Positions 1 to 7,998 of a stretch of DNA of 64,000 nucleotides are shown here, piece by piece. Made by a program: the position numbers and the translations under genes. The notes under the pieces were generated by a model that did not search any database, had not been told where the DNA came from, and worked only from the letters and a program-made list of their open reading frames with translations. The stretch spans positions 620,001 to 684,000 of the forward strand of contig NZ_CP154840.1 in NCBI RefSeq assembly GCF_047301505.1, given 5' to 3'. The stretch comes from Lysinibacillus_B sp031181585. GTDB taxonomy: Bacteria; Bacillota; Bacilli; Bacillales_A; Planococcaceae. The first letter of the stretch is position 1, and each line of letters starts with the position of its first letter.

Positions 1-914
1 TTCGCGGGGGATTTTTCAATCGAGTGATTGACCATGTCTATGCCGTTGATGGTATTACAATGGAAATCGAACGAGGCAAGGCATACGGTCTTGTTGGTGA
101 ATCGGGATGTGGTAAATCAACAACAGGTAAATCTATTATAGGGCTAGAGAAAATCACTTCTGGAACGATTGTTTATGAAGGGGAAAATGTTACAAATCGT
201 CGACGCGATCGTAATTCCTCTTACAATCGTGATATTCAAATGATTTTCCAAGATTCCCATTCTAGTATGAATCCAAGAAAGCGCGTTCAGGATATTTTGG
301 CAGAACCAATCCGTAACTTCTTAAGTTTAACTCCGCAAGAGGAGTCAAAAAAAATCAGCGAACTACTGGAAATTGTCGGCATGCCTGAAGATGCGAAAGT
401 AAAATATCCGCATGAATTCTCGGGTGGGCAAAAACAACGTCTTGGGATTGCACGTGCTATTGCCACAAACCCCAAATTAATCATAGCGGATGAGCCGGTA
501 TCAGCGCTTGACCTTTCTGTTCAGGCACAGGTACTGAACTTTATGAAAGATATCCAAAATGAATACGGTCTAAGTTATTTATTTATTTCCCACGACTTAG
601 GTGTTGTTAAACATATGTGCGATTATATTAATATTATGTATAAAGGTAGATTCGTAGAAACAGGAACGAAGCAAGAAATATACAGTAATCCGCAGCATAT
701 TTATACAAAACGTTTATTATCTGCGATTCCGGATGTTACACCAGTCGGTCGTGAAGAACGGAAACGCGAAAGAATTAAAGTAGAGAGAAACTATCAGCAG
801 GAACATGCGCAATACTTTGATGAAAATGGCCGTGTATTCGATTTGGTAACGCTTACAGATACGCATTTAGTGGCGGCTTCAACTTCAGGTTTGCAAGTGA
901 AGGAGGGAATCTAA
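1..914 (+). CDS. oppF: Oligopeptide ABC transporter ATP-binding subunit OppF (5' end outside window)
   Basis: ATPase that powers oligopeptide uptake together with OppD, OppB and OppC. The reading frame is open from base 3, and residues before the first possible start (GTG at 24) already match the OppF N-terminus (RGGFFNRVIDHVYAVDG), so the gene begins upstream of the window. Seen: Walker A GESGCGKST, Q-loop QMIFQD, signature FSGGQKQRLG, Walker B LIIADEP followed by VSALD, switch His in FISHDLG, and the C-terminal oligopeptide-transporter extension (NPQHIYTKRLLSAIPD). The stop is one base before oppB, so the genes are co-transcribed. OppD is expected just upstream. Opp versus App/Dpp substrate preference cannot be told from the ATPase. 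Confidence 0.93.
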   Translation, partial: RGGFFNRVIDHVYAVDGITMEIERGKAYGLVGESGCGKSTTGKSIIGLEKITSGTIVYEGENVTNRRRDRNSSYNRDIQMIFQDSHSSMNPRKRVQDILAEPIRNFLSLTPQEESKKISELLEIVGMPEDAKVKYPHEFSGGQKQRLGIARAIATNPKLIIADEPVSALDLSVQAQVLNFMKDIQNEYGLSYLFISHDLGVVKHMCDYINIMYKGRFVETGTKQEIYSNPQHIYTKRLLSAIPDVTPVGREERKRERIKVERNYQQEHAQYFDENGRVFDLVTLTDTHLVAASTSGLQVKEGI

Positions 915-915
915 T

Positions 916-1878
916 ATGTGGAAAACGATAGTTCGACGTTTTTTAATTATGATTCCACAGCTGTTCGTTTTAAGTTTAATTATTTTCATGATGGCCAAAT
1001 TCATGCCAGGTGATCCATTCACCGGGATGATAACACCAGAGACAGACCCGACGCGTATTGAGGAACTGCGTGAGAAGCACGGATTGAATGATCCATGGTA
1101 TGAACAGTATATACGCTGGATAGGAAATGCAGCCCAAGGTGATTTCGGAATGAGCTATACATTTAAACGTGATGTTGGTGCATTGATAGGGGAACGAGCT
1201 GTCAATACATTCTGGCTATCGCTGGCAAGTGTCATCATTCTATATGCGATTGCTATTCCACTAGGAGTACTAGCAGGGCGTTATCACAATTCTTGGCTGG
1301 ACAGATTAATTATTTTATACAGTTTTGTATCGTATGCGATTCCAACATTCATTCTGGCATTGCTATTCCTATTCTTCTTCGGCTATACGCTTGGCTGGTT
1401 CCCAACGAGTGGATCAGTAGACATCAAGTACGATCCGGGAACGTTCGGTTATATAATGAGTAAAATTTATCATATGCTACTACCGGCGATAACATATGCA
1501 GTATTAGCTACAACAACGGTCATCCAATATTTGCGTTCTGAAATCATCGATGCTAAAACACAGGATTATGTCCGTACAGCACGCAGTAAAGGAATCCCAA
1601 TGAAGAAAGTATATTCACGTCATATTTTCCGTAATTCCTTATTGCCGATTGCTGCATTTCTAGGCTTTACAATTACAGGATTACTGGGCGGCTCTATCTT
1701 TATCGAAACAATTTTCGGCTATCCAGGTATGGGACAATTATTTATCTCATCCATTACATCCCGTGATTACAGTGTTATTACAGCACTTGTTATGTTATAT
1801 GGCTTCTTAGCGTTATTAGGTAGTCTATTGTCGGATATCATTATGAGCATTGTGGACCCGCGTATTCGAATTGAATAG
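916..1878 (+). CDS. oppB: Oligopeptide ABC transporter permease OppB
   Basis: Inner-membrane permease of the oligopeptide importer, 320 aa, the usual length. N-terminal TM helix (IPQLFVLSLIIFMMAKF), the OppB-type MPGDPF segment, further TM helices, and the EAA coupling loop around residues 215-235 (ARSKGIPMKKVYSRHIFRNSLLP), which contacts the ATPases. Ends with the typical DPRIRIE. Strong ribosome site (aaggaggg) inside the end of oppF. Second gene of the visible operon. Confidence 0.94.
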   Translation: MWKTIVRRFLIMIPQLFVLSLIIFMMAKFMPGDPFTGMITPETDPTRIEELREKHGLNDPWYEQYIRWIGNAAQGDFGMSYTFKRDVGALIGERAVNTFWLSLASVIILYAIAIPLGVLAGRYHNSWLDRLIILYSFVSYAIPTFILALLFLFFFGYTLGWFPTSGSVDIKYDPGTFGYIMSKIYHMLLPAITYAVLATTTVIQYLRSEIIDAKTQDYVRTARSKGIPMKKVYSRHIFRNSLLPIAAFLGFTITGLLGGSIFIETIFGYPGMGQLFISSITSRDYSVITALVMLYGFLALLGSLLSDIIMSIVDPRIRIE

Positions 1879-1913
1879 ACAAAACTAATAAACATTAAGG
1901 AGAGGTGAAAAAA

Positions 1914-2837
1914 ATGTCTATCGAATTAACTGAAAATAAAGAATTAACAGTGAGCCCTCCTCCTACCGGTTGGCAGGTCATCTGGAGAGAATTTAAAAAA
2001 GATAAAGTTGCAATGGTTTCATTAGTAGGGCTGATTGTTGTCATTTTTGGCGTATTTATTTGGGCGCTGTTCATCGATCAGGATGCCTTAATGAAAATCT
2101 CGCTTCGTGACAAATATGCAGCACCAGGCACCGAGAATTATAGTGGACTTGGCTCATATATACTTGGAGCAGACCAAGGCGGCCGTGATATTTTAGGGCA
2201 GCTGATTATTGGTGCTAAAAATTCAATTTCGATTGCCATTGCGATTACATTAATTACAGGTATATTTGGAATTGTTGTTGGAATGGTTTGCGGGTACTTT
2301 GGAGGATGGATTGATAGTATGTTTATGCGTATTATTGATTTCTTCATTACAATTCCCTCGATGATGTTGATCATCGTATTTGTTACGATTGTTCCAAAGT
2401 ATGATGTACCAGTTTTTATAATGATTATGAGTATTTTCCTTTGGACGGGGACAGCTCGTCTCGTAAGATCTAAGGCTTTATCTGAAAGCAGGAGGGATTA
2501 TGTTAATGCCTCCAAAACGCTTGGTACAAATGATTTTATCATTATTTTTAAGGAAATCATGCCCAACTTGAGCTCTATCTTAATTGTTGAAATGACGCTG
2601 AATTTTGCAGGAAATGTAGGGATTGAAACAGGACTTTCCTATCTTGGATTCGGTCTTCCACCATCCACCCCATCATTAGGTACACTAGTGAGTTATGCAA
2701 ATAACCCATTGGTGCTTTATGAATATTGGTGGTGCTGGCTGCCGGCAGCCATTTTTATCCTGCTGATGATGCTGGCGATCAACTATATCGGTCAAGCTCT
2801 GCGTCGCGCGGCGGATGCGAAGCAACGTCTAGGTTAA
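1914..2837 (+). CDS. oppC: Oligopeptide ABC transporter permease OppC
   Basis: Second permease of the importer, 307 aa. The start is placed at ATG 1914, behind aaggagagg at 1896-1904; a GTG at 1905 is in frame but sits on the ribosome site. Seen: cytoplasmic N-tail rich in SPPPTGWQVIWREFKKDK, OppC-type N-terminal TM, the LGADQGGRDILGQLIIGAKNS segment typical of DppC/OppC, EAA loop near residue 205 (ASKTLGTNDFIIIFKEIMPN), five or six TM helices. 35 bp after oppB. A hairpin follows the stop and separates it from oppA. Confidence 0.93.
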   Translation: MSIELTENKELTVSPPPTGWQVIWREFKKDKVAMVSLVGLIVVIFGVFIWALFIDQDALMKISLRDKYAAPGTENYSGLGSYILGADQGGRDILGQLIIGAKNSISIAIAITLITGIFGIVVGMVCGYFGGWIDSMFMRIIDFFITIPSMMLIIVFVTIVPKYDVPVFIMIMSIFLWTGTARLVRSKALSESRRDYVNASKTLGTNDFIIIFKEIMPNLSSILIVEMTLNFAGNVGIETGLSYLGFGLPPSTPSLGTLVSYANNPLVLYEYWWCWLPAAIFILLMMLAINYIGQALRRAADAKQRLG

Positions 2838-2844
2838 CAAGGCC

Positions 2845-2886
2845 AGTATAAAGACTAATTCGTTAGTCTTTATGCTATCCTTTTAA
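2845..2886 (+). terminator. UUCG-loop hairpin between oppC and oppA
   Basis: A 14-bp stem (2845-2858 with 2863-2876, one G-U pair) closed by a TTCG tetraloop and followed by atccttttaat. It looks like a partial terminator or an mRNA-stabilising structure that could set different oppA and oppBC levels, as is common in opp operons. The weak T-tract argues against full termination. Confidence 0.6.
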
Positions 2887-3020
2887 TAGACTGAATATTT
2901 ACTATACTCTTAATTTTAGGTATGATAGTTTTGGTACCTGCACATTTTCGTAATGTGTTTGTATATATAATTTGCTAGTAAAATCAGAGAAAGCTAGCAG
3001 AAAAAAGGGAGGAACAACTA

Positions 3021-4838
3021 ATGAAAAACAAAAGTTGGTCATTACTTGCAATGTTGCTTGCGGTACTTTTAGTTCTAGCTGCATGTAGCGATAGCGACGA
3101 TTCAACAAAAGAAGAAGGTTCTTCAACTCCGAAAGGTGAAGAAGAAGCTGGCTCAAATGATGCATCATTATCCCTGAGCGTAGAAAATGAAGGCGACGCA
3201 ATTGAAGGCGGTGTTCTTCAAGTAGCGTTGGTAAAGGATGAGCCTTTCCAAGGTATTTTCAGCTGGGAACTTTATGATGACGGCTATGATTCTGAGTTAA
3301 TGAATTGGTCATCAAACGTACTCTTTGAGACTGATGGCGAGTTTAAATTTACAGACGAAGGTATTGCTTCTTTAGAAGTAGATGAGGAAAATCTAAAAGC
3401 GACTGTTAAAATCCGCGAGGGTGTAAAATGGTCTGACGGTGAGCCTTTAAAGATTGAAGACTTAATCTTACCTTACGAAATTATTGCAGATCCTGATTAT
3501 GAAGGCGTACGCTATGATGGCGACTTCCAAAATATCGTCGGTGCTGAAGAGTTTCATGCTGGTACAGCAGAAACAATTTCAGGCTTGAAAAAAATTGACG
3601 AAACAACGTTGGAAATCAGCTTCAAAAAATTATCGCCAGCAGTATTCTATGGCGGCGACGGACTTTGGGCTTATGCAGCACCATCACACTTGATGGCTGA
3701 TATCCCTGTAGCTGACTTACTAGCACATGATTTAGTACGTAAAAACCCTGTAACATTAGGTGCATTTAAATTTGATAAAGTTGTTCCAGGTGAATCTGTT
3801 CAGTTTGTTGCAAACGAGCACTACTGGAAAGGTAAGCCGAAATTAGACGGTGTATTAGTGAAAGTTGTACCACCAAGTTCTATCTCTGTAGCAATGAAAG
3901 AGGGTAAATATGATTTAGCCCAGTACTTCAATGCTACACAATGGCAAGAAATAAAAGACCTGGATAACATCGATATTTTAGGTCGCCAAGAGCTTTACTA
4001 TTCTTACTTAAGCTTCAAGCTTGGTAAATACGATACTGCGAACAAGCAAGTTGTCTCTGATTTTGAAAATTCAAAAATGGGTGATGTAGAGCTGCGTAAA
4101 GCAATGGGCTATGCACTAAACATCGAAGAAGTTTCAGAAGTGTACTACAACGGGTTACGTGAGCGTGCAAATTCTATGATTCCACCAGTATTCTCGTCAT
4201 TCTTTGACGATTCATTAGAAGGCTACACGTATGATGAAGCGAAAGCAATTGAAATTTTAGATGCAGCTGGCTACAAGGATGTAGATGGTGACGGCATGCG
4301 TGAAGATAAAAACGGCCAACCACTTGAAATCAGGCTGGCAGCTATGTCTGGTGACCAAACACAGGAAGATATTATTTCTTACTACCTGCAAAACTGGAAA
4401 GATGTTGGGTTGAATGTAGTGTTGACTACTGGCCGTCTAATCGACTTCAACTCATTCTATGACAAAGTCCGTGCTGACGATCCGGAAATCGATGTGTTTA
4501 TGGGTGCTTGGGGAACTGGTACAAATCCATCTCCATTCGCTACGTATTCGGGAACATCAGCTAATAACTTAGGTCGTTACACAACTGAAGAATTAGAAAC
4601 AATCTTAAATAACATTGACTCTCCAGAAGCGATGGACAGTGCATACCGTTCTGAACAGTTCCGTGCTTACCAAGAGTACATGGAAGAAAATGCAGTGGTA
4701 ATCCCAATGCAGTTCCGCTATGAATTGTTCCCTGTGAACAAACGTGTGAAAAACTACAAAGTTGATTACAACGATGCAACTGGAGATAACTTACAAGAAA
4801 TTGAGCTTGTAGCTGAAGAGCCGATTGCAGGTAATTAA
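3021..4838 (+). CDS. oppA: Oligopeptide-binding lipoprotein OppA
   Basis: Extracellular substrate-binding lipoprotein (SBP family 5) delivering peptides to OppBCDF. 605 aa, the upper end of the family range. Signal peptide with lipobox LAAC (lipidated Cys22), an acidic Ser/Glu linker, then the family core (IREGVKWSDGEPLKIEDLILPYE near residue 135; LRKAMGYALNIEEV near 360; AYQEYMEENAVVIPMQFRYELFPV near the end). Ribosome site gggagg at 3008-3013. It is last in the cluster (F-B-C-A) rather than first, and an AT-rich stretch with TATAAT at 2966-2971 may give it its own promoter. Confidence 0.93.
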   Translation: MKNKSWSLLAMLLAVLLVLAACSDSDDSTKEEGSSTPKGEEEAGSNDASLSLSVENEGDAIEGGVLQVALVKDEPFQGIFSWELYDDGYDSELMNWSSNVLFETDGEFKFTDEGIASLEVDEENLKATVKIREGVKWSDGEPLKIEDLILPYEIIADPDYEGVRYDGDFQNIVGAEEFHAGTAETISGLKKIDETTLEISFKKLSPAVFYGGDGLWAYAAPSHLMADIPVADLLAHDLVRKNPVTLGAFKFDKVVPGESVQFVANEHYWKGKPKLDGVLVKVVPPSSISVAMKEGKYDLAQYFNATQWQEIKDLDNIDILGRQELYYSYLSFKLGKYDTANKQVVSDFENSKMGDVELRKAMGYALNIEEVSEVYYNGLRERANSMIPPVFSSFFDDSLEGYTYDEAKAIEILDAAGYKDVDGDGMREDKNGQPLEIRLAAMSGDQTQEDIISYYLQNWKDVGLNVVLTTGRLIDFNSFYDKVRADDPEIDVFMGAWGTGTNPSPFATYSGTSANNLGRYTTEELETILNNIDSPEAMDSAYRSEQFRAYQEYMEENAVVIPMQFRYELFPVNKRVKNYKVDYNDATGDNLQEIELVAEEPIAGN

Positions 4839-4856
4839 TTAGCAGCAGCAAGCAGC

Positions 4857-4898
4857 AAAAAAGACGAAATCTCCATTTTGGATGATTTCGTCTTTTTT
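4857..4898. terminator. Bidirectional terminator oppA / yitU
   Basis: A perfect 15-bp stem (AAAAAAGACGAAATC at 4857-4871 with its complement at 4884-4898) runs into T-tracts on both strands. It ends oppA on the plus strand and yitU on the minus strand. Confidence 0.9.
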
Positions 4899-4900
4899 AT

Positions 4901-5707
4901 CTATAGCTTTAACCGGTCAGCCAGGAATTTCCCGATACCGTCTTCATTGTTGCTTAATGTAATTTCTTTTGCTACAGATTTTAGTTCGTCGATTGCATTG
5001 CTCATCGCTACACCGATGCCTGCATAATCGATCATTTCCAGATCATTGTCCTCATCACCAAACGCAATGATACGGTCCTGCGGGATTTCAAATTCGTGGG
5101 CTATCTTAGATACGCCTACTGCTTTGCTCAGCCCTTTACGGACAATCTCAATGATTGGGAACGGCGCCCCCCATTTTCGATGCTCGATCAGTTCAGCGTG
5201 GACATCCTCTAAATGCTTGCGAATAATTGGCACATTATGCTCATTTGCCTGGATGAGAAGACTTGTCGGATCCTCATGCAAAGTGAGCTTTAGATTACCG
5301 GTTGTGACTCTCGGATTTCCCATATTAAATACATTCAGTAATTCTTCATTTTCATTGTGAAGGTAAACGTCGTCAATTACCTCGGCGATTAAGTTTTCAT
5401 ATTGGAATTTGTTCACCGAATCCACTACATCGTGGACAACGCTCATGGATATAGGGGAATGCATTGTTTCCCAAGATCGGTTGAGAGGGTGGTGGATAAA
5501 AGCACCGTTGAAGTTGACAATTGGTGTTATCAGGTCCAATTCCTTATAATATAGTTGGCTTGCACGAAAAGGACGTCCAGTTGCGATCATCACCTGGTGG
5601 CCTGCTTCACGGGCTTTTGCCAATATACTTTTTGTGTATGGTGAAATCGTTTTGTCATCGGTTAATAATGTACCGTCCAAATCTAATACGATTAAATGCT
5701 GTTTCAT
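4901..5707 (-). CDS. yitU: HAD-family (Cof-type) phosphatase YitU
   Basis: 268-aa haloacid-dehalogenase phosphatase, Cof subfamily (cap type IIB). Motif I LDLDGTLL at residues 8-15 (nucleophile Asp9, acid/base Asp11), motif II IATGRP near 42, motif III Lys in the GLSKAVG region near 194, motif IV FGDEDNDLEMI near 217. The Bacillus subtilis homologue YitU is assigned as a riboflavin-pathway phosphatase (5-amino-6-(5-phosphoribitylamino)uracil). Assignment to YitU rather than another Cof paralogue rests on the neighbours yitV and yitW, which follow it in Bacillus too. Divergent from yitV. Confidence 0.85.
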   Translation of the reverse strand: MKQHLIVLDLDGTLLTDDKTISPYTKSILAKAREAGHQVMIATGRPFRASQLYYKELDLITPIVNFNGAFIHHPLNRSWETMHSPISMSVVHDVVDSVNKFQYENLIAEVIDDVYLHNENEELLNVFNMGNPRVTTGNLKLTLHEDPTSLLIQANEHNVPIIRKHLEDVHAELIEHRKWGAPFPIIEIVRKGLSKAVGVSKIAHEFEIPQDRIIAFGDEDNDLEMIDYAGIGVAMSNAIDELKSVAKEITLSNNEDGIGKFLADRLKL

Positions 5708-5832
5708 GATAGAAAAGCTCCTTTCGACATTGGTTCAATTTTATCGTTATTCTTTCCGTTTCGCAAAATATTGTAACCATAACCAGTTAATTTTTGATAC
5801 GCTACTAATGTAAAGATAATGAAGGAGTGAAA

Positions 5833-6588
5833 ATGGTGATTGTACAGAAAGAAAACTGGGGAGGAATTCCCTTATTACATGTATATAATAAAAGAATGCA
5901 GAAAGATGCGCCAACCGTCGTTTTTTTGCATGGATTTATGAGTGCCAAGGAACACAATCTCCATTACGCTTATAATCTTGTAGAAAAAGGTGTGCGTGTC
6001 ATTTTGCCGGATGCCTTTATGCATGGTGAACGTTCAGAAAACTTACCGGAAGCACAAATGAATTCAATATTTTGGCGTATTATTGTAAAGAATATAAAAG
6101 AAGTCCAAAGTTTATATGATACTTTACAGGGAAAAGGATTTACAGGAAAAGTGGGCGTTTGTGGAACATCTATGGGCGGTATTACAACAGCTGGCTGTTT
6201 GAAGATATATGACTGGATTGATGCGGCTGGTATTTTAATGGGCGTGGTGAGCTATACTGAAATGGCTCAATATCAACTCCGGCAAATGAAAGAGCTGGGG
6301 GTGGATCTTCAGCTTACAGAAGAACAACAGCATGCTATTTTAGAAGCACTGCAGCCATACGACCTTATGGAGCGACCTGAGATTTTTGAAAAAGTTCCTG
6401 TTATGTTCTGGCACGGAAAAAAAGATCCGGTTGTACCATTCCATATGACTTATCCATTTTACGAAGAGCTTGTTCAGCAGGGAAATCCCCTGAAAGTGGA
6501 ATACATAGCTGATGAAAAGGCTGGACATGCTGTTTCACGTACGGGTGTGCTTGCTGTCTCCGCATGGCTGGCTGAACATTTGGCATAA
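5833..6588 (+). CDS. yitV: Alpha/beta-hydrolase esterase YitV
   Basis: 251-aa alpha/beta-hydrolase of the YitV/dienelactone-hydrolase-like group. Seen: oxyanion segment VVFLHGFMS, nucleophile elbow GTSMGG (Ser near residue 116), acid in HGKKDPVVPF, and catalytic His in EKAGHAVS close to the C-terminus. No signal peptide or TM, so cytoplasmic. The start is taken at ATG 5833, behind aaggag at 5822-5827; the in-frame GTG at 5827 overlaps that site. Substrate unknown. Followed 55 bp later by yitW. Confidence 0.85.
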   Translation: MVIVQKENWGGIPLLHVYNKRMQKDAPTVVFLHGFMSAKEHNLHYAYNLVEKGVRVILPDAFMHGERSENLPEAQMNSIFWRIIVKNIKEVQSLYDTLQGKGFTGKVGVCGTSMGGITTAGCLKIYDWIDAAGILMGVVSYTEMAQYQLRQMKELGVDLQLTEEQQHAILEALQPYDLMERPEIFEKVPVMFWHGKKDPVVPFHMTYPFYEELVQQGNPLKVEYIADEKAGHAVSRTGVLAVSAWLAEHLA

Positions 6589-6643
6589 AGCTACACTTTT
6601 GATATGATGAACCTACACAACTGTGTGAAAGGAAGATGCAGAA

Positions 6644-6958
6644 ATGGCAATTGATCAAGATATGAAAGATAGCATGTTAGGCGCTTTGGAAAATGTAATC
6701 GATCCTGAGTTGGGGATTGATATCGTTAATCTTGGCTTAGTATATGATGTTGATTTAAATGAAGAAGGGGTAGCGACTGTTACGATGACATTAACATCGA
6801 TGGGCTGCCCGCTGGGTCCGGTTATCGTTGACCAAGTAAAAACAGCTTTAGGAGAATTACCGGAAATTAAGGATATCGAAGTGAATATCGTATGGCAGCC
6901 GGCATGGTCTAAAGATATGATGTCGCGTTACGCTAAGATGGCACTCGGCATTCGATAA
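6644..6958 (+). CDS. yitW: MIP18/DUF59 family protein YitW (SufT-like iron-sulfur assembly factor)
   Basis: 104-aa single-domain MIP18/DUF59 protein. The hallmark ENVIDPELGIDIVNLGLVYD lies at residues 12-31, and the conserved Cys sits in MTLTSMGCPLG near residue 58. The family assists maturation of Fe-S proteins, as SufT does elsewhere; that role here is inferred from the family. Ribosome site gaaaggaag ahead of ATG 6644. Closed by a strong terminator. Confidence 0.9.
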   Translation: MAIDQDMKDSMLGALENVIDPELGIDIVNLGLVYDVDLNEEGVATVTMTLTSMGCPLGPVIVDQVKTALGELPEIKDIEVNIVWQPAWSKDMMSRYAKMALGIR

Positions 6959-6970
6959 GCATTGTAATTT

Positions 6971-7004
6971 AAATCCCGCGTTCGTAGTGAACGCGGGATT
7001 TTTT
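6971..7004 (+). terminator. Terminator after yitW
   Basis: AAATCCCGCGTTC and GAACGCGGGATTT around a short loop, followed by a T-run. It ends the yitV-yitW unit. Confidence 0.92.
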
Positions 7005-7127
7005 AGATAAAAACTATAAACTTCGGGGTTTACAGGATTGTCTTATTATCTGTACTAAAGGAAAGGTGCAGGCTTCCAAAACTTGTTGTAGCTGGTCGCA
7101 GCAAGTCCGGCGGGAAAGCGCCTTTTC

Positions 7128-7826
7128 TTAGTCAATGCGGCAAATGGACAGGGGGCAGTTTTCGCAGGAAATTTCGTCCTTTAAAAATTGCAGATTGTTT
7201 ATTGTAATGTACCCCTTTTCAAAGCTGAGAATGTCATTGTTTTTCAAGTCATTTAACATACGGTTAATCATTTCTCTACTTGTTGCACAAAGGTTGGCGA
7301 TATCAGTATTGGTTAAGGCGAAATCAATAAATACCTCATTGTTGCTTCGGAATTCGCCATATGTATTGGCGAGTCTAATAAGTGTAGAAAAAAGAGCCCC
7401 TTTTTTTCCGTTTAACATGAGGTCACGCAGCCGGCTTTGATGCTTCAAACTTTCCGTTTGCAGCCATTTTATATATTCAAGCATTAATGGAGGGTTTTCC
7501 GACAATAACAATTCAAGGGTATCAGTTTGTAGTGTAAGTAATTGAGAGGATTCTACTGCTTTTGCGGAAGTTGAATGATAGCTTGCTTTACAAAACATTG
7601 CACTTTCTCCCATGATCGCGTGTGGTCCGCAGATGCGTAGAGTTAATTCCTTCCCTTGTTCTGTCTCTTTGCTGATTTGAATGGCACCTTGCTCAACAAA
7701 AAAAATGTTCTCAGCACGTTCGCCTTCACGGAAAATGTGACTGCCTTTCTTCACTTTAATAATCAATCCGTACTCTTTAAATAAATGGTGAATGTTCAAT
7801 GGAGCATTGTGTAAAGCGACCATCAT
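7128..7826 (-). CDS. fnr: Fnr, oxygen-sensing Crp/Fnr regulator with a C-terminal Fe-S motif
   Basis: 232-aa Crp/Fnr-family activator: N-terminal cyclic-nucleotide-fold (KKGSHIFREGERAENIFFVEQGAIQISK), dimer helix, C-terminal helix-turn-helix (NTDIANLCATSREMINRMLNDL). The C-terminal tail reads CENCPLSIC (Cys221, Cys224, Cys229; CX2CX4C). In Bacillus subtilis Fnr three cysteines with exactly this spacing plus Asp141 bind the [4Fe-4S] cluster, and Asp135 here sits at the same offset (6 residues). This separates it from Crp and ArcR-type relatives. Start ATG 7826 behind aggat; a GTG six bases upstream is possible. Expected to switch on nitrate/anaerobic genes when oxygen falls. Divergent from clpB. 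Confidence 0.88.
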   Translation of the reverse strand: MMVALHNAPLNIHHLFKEYGLIIKVKKGSHIFREGERAENIFFVEQGAIQISKETEQGKELTLRICGPHAIMGESAMFCKASYHSTSAKAVESSQLLTLQTDTLELLLSENPPLMLEYIKWLQTESLKHQSRLRDLMLNGKKGALFSTLIRLANTYGEFRSNNEVFIDFALTNTDIANLCATSREMINRMLNDLKNNDILSFEKGYITINNLQFLKDEISCENCPLSICRID

Positions 7827-7926
7827 AATCACATCCTAAACGTATGATGAAAACATAAAATTTCCTTATAAGTATGATAACATAAGGGATTTGGTAATAA
7901 GAGTAAAATTTTGTGAATACATATTT

Positions 7927-7955
7927 TTGATTTTCAATAAAATATAGTTTATAAT
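7927..7955 (+). promoter_or_regulatory. Sigma-A promoter of clpB
   Basis: TTGATT (7927-7932), 17-bp spacer, TATAAT (7950-7955). A near-ideal housekeeping promoter whose start point falls within the CtsR operator. Confidence 0.82.
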
Positions 7956-7961
7956 TTCATT

Positions 7962-7978
7962 AGTCAAAGATGGTCAAA
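7962..7978 (+). promoter_or_regulatory. CtsR operator of clpB
   Basis: AGTCAAAGATGGTCAAA matches the CtsR tandem heptad RGTCAAA-NAN-RGTCAAA at every fixed position. It lies 7 bp downstream of the -10 box, where CtsR binding would block transcription initiation until heat or proteotoxic stress inactivates the repressor. Confidence 0.88.
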
Positions 7979-7998
7979 CTTTATAGGAGGTAGAGGCT

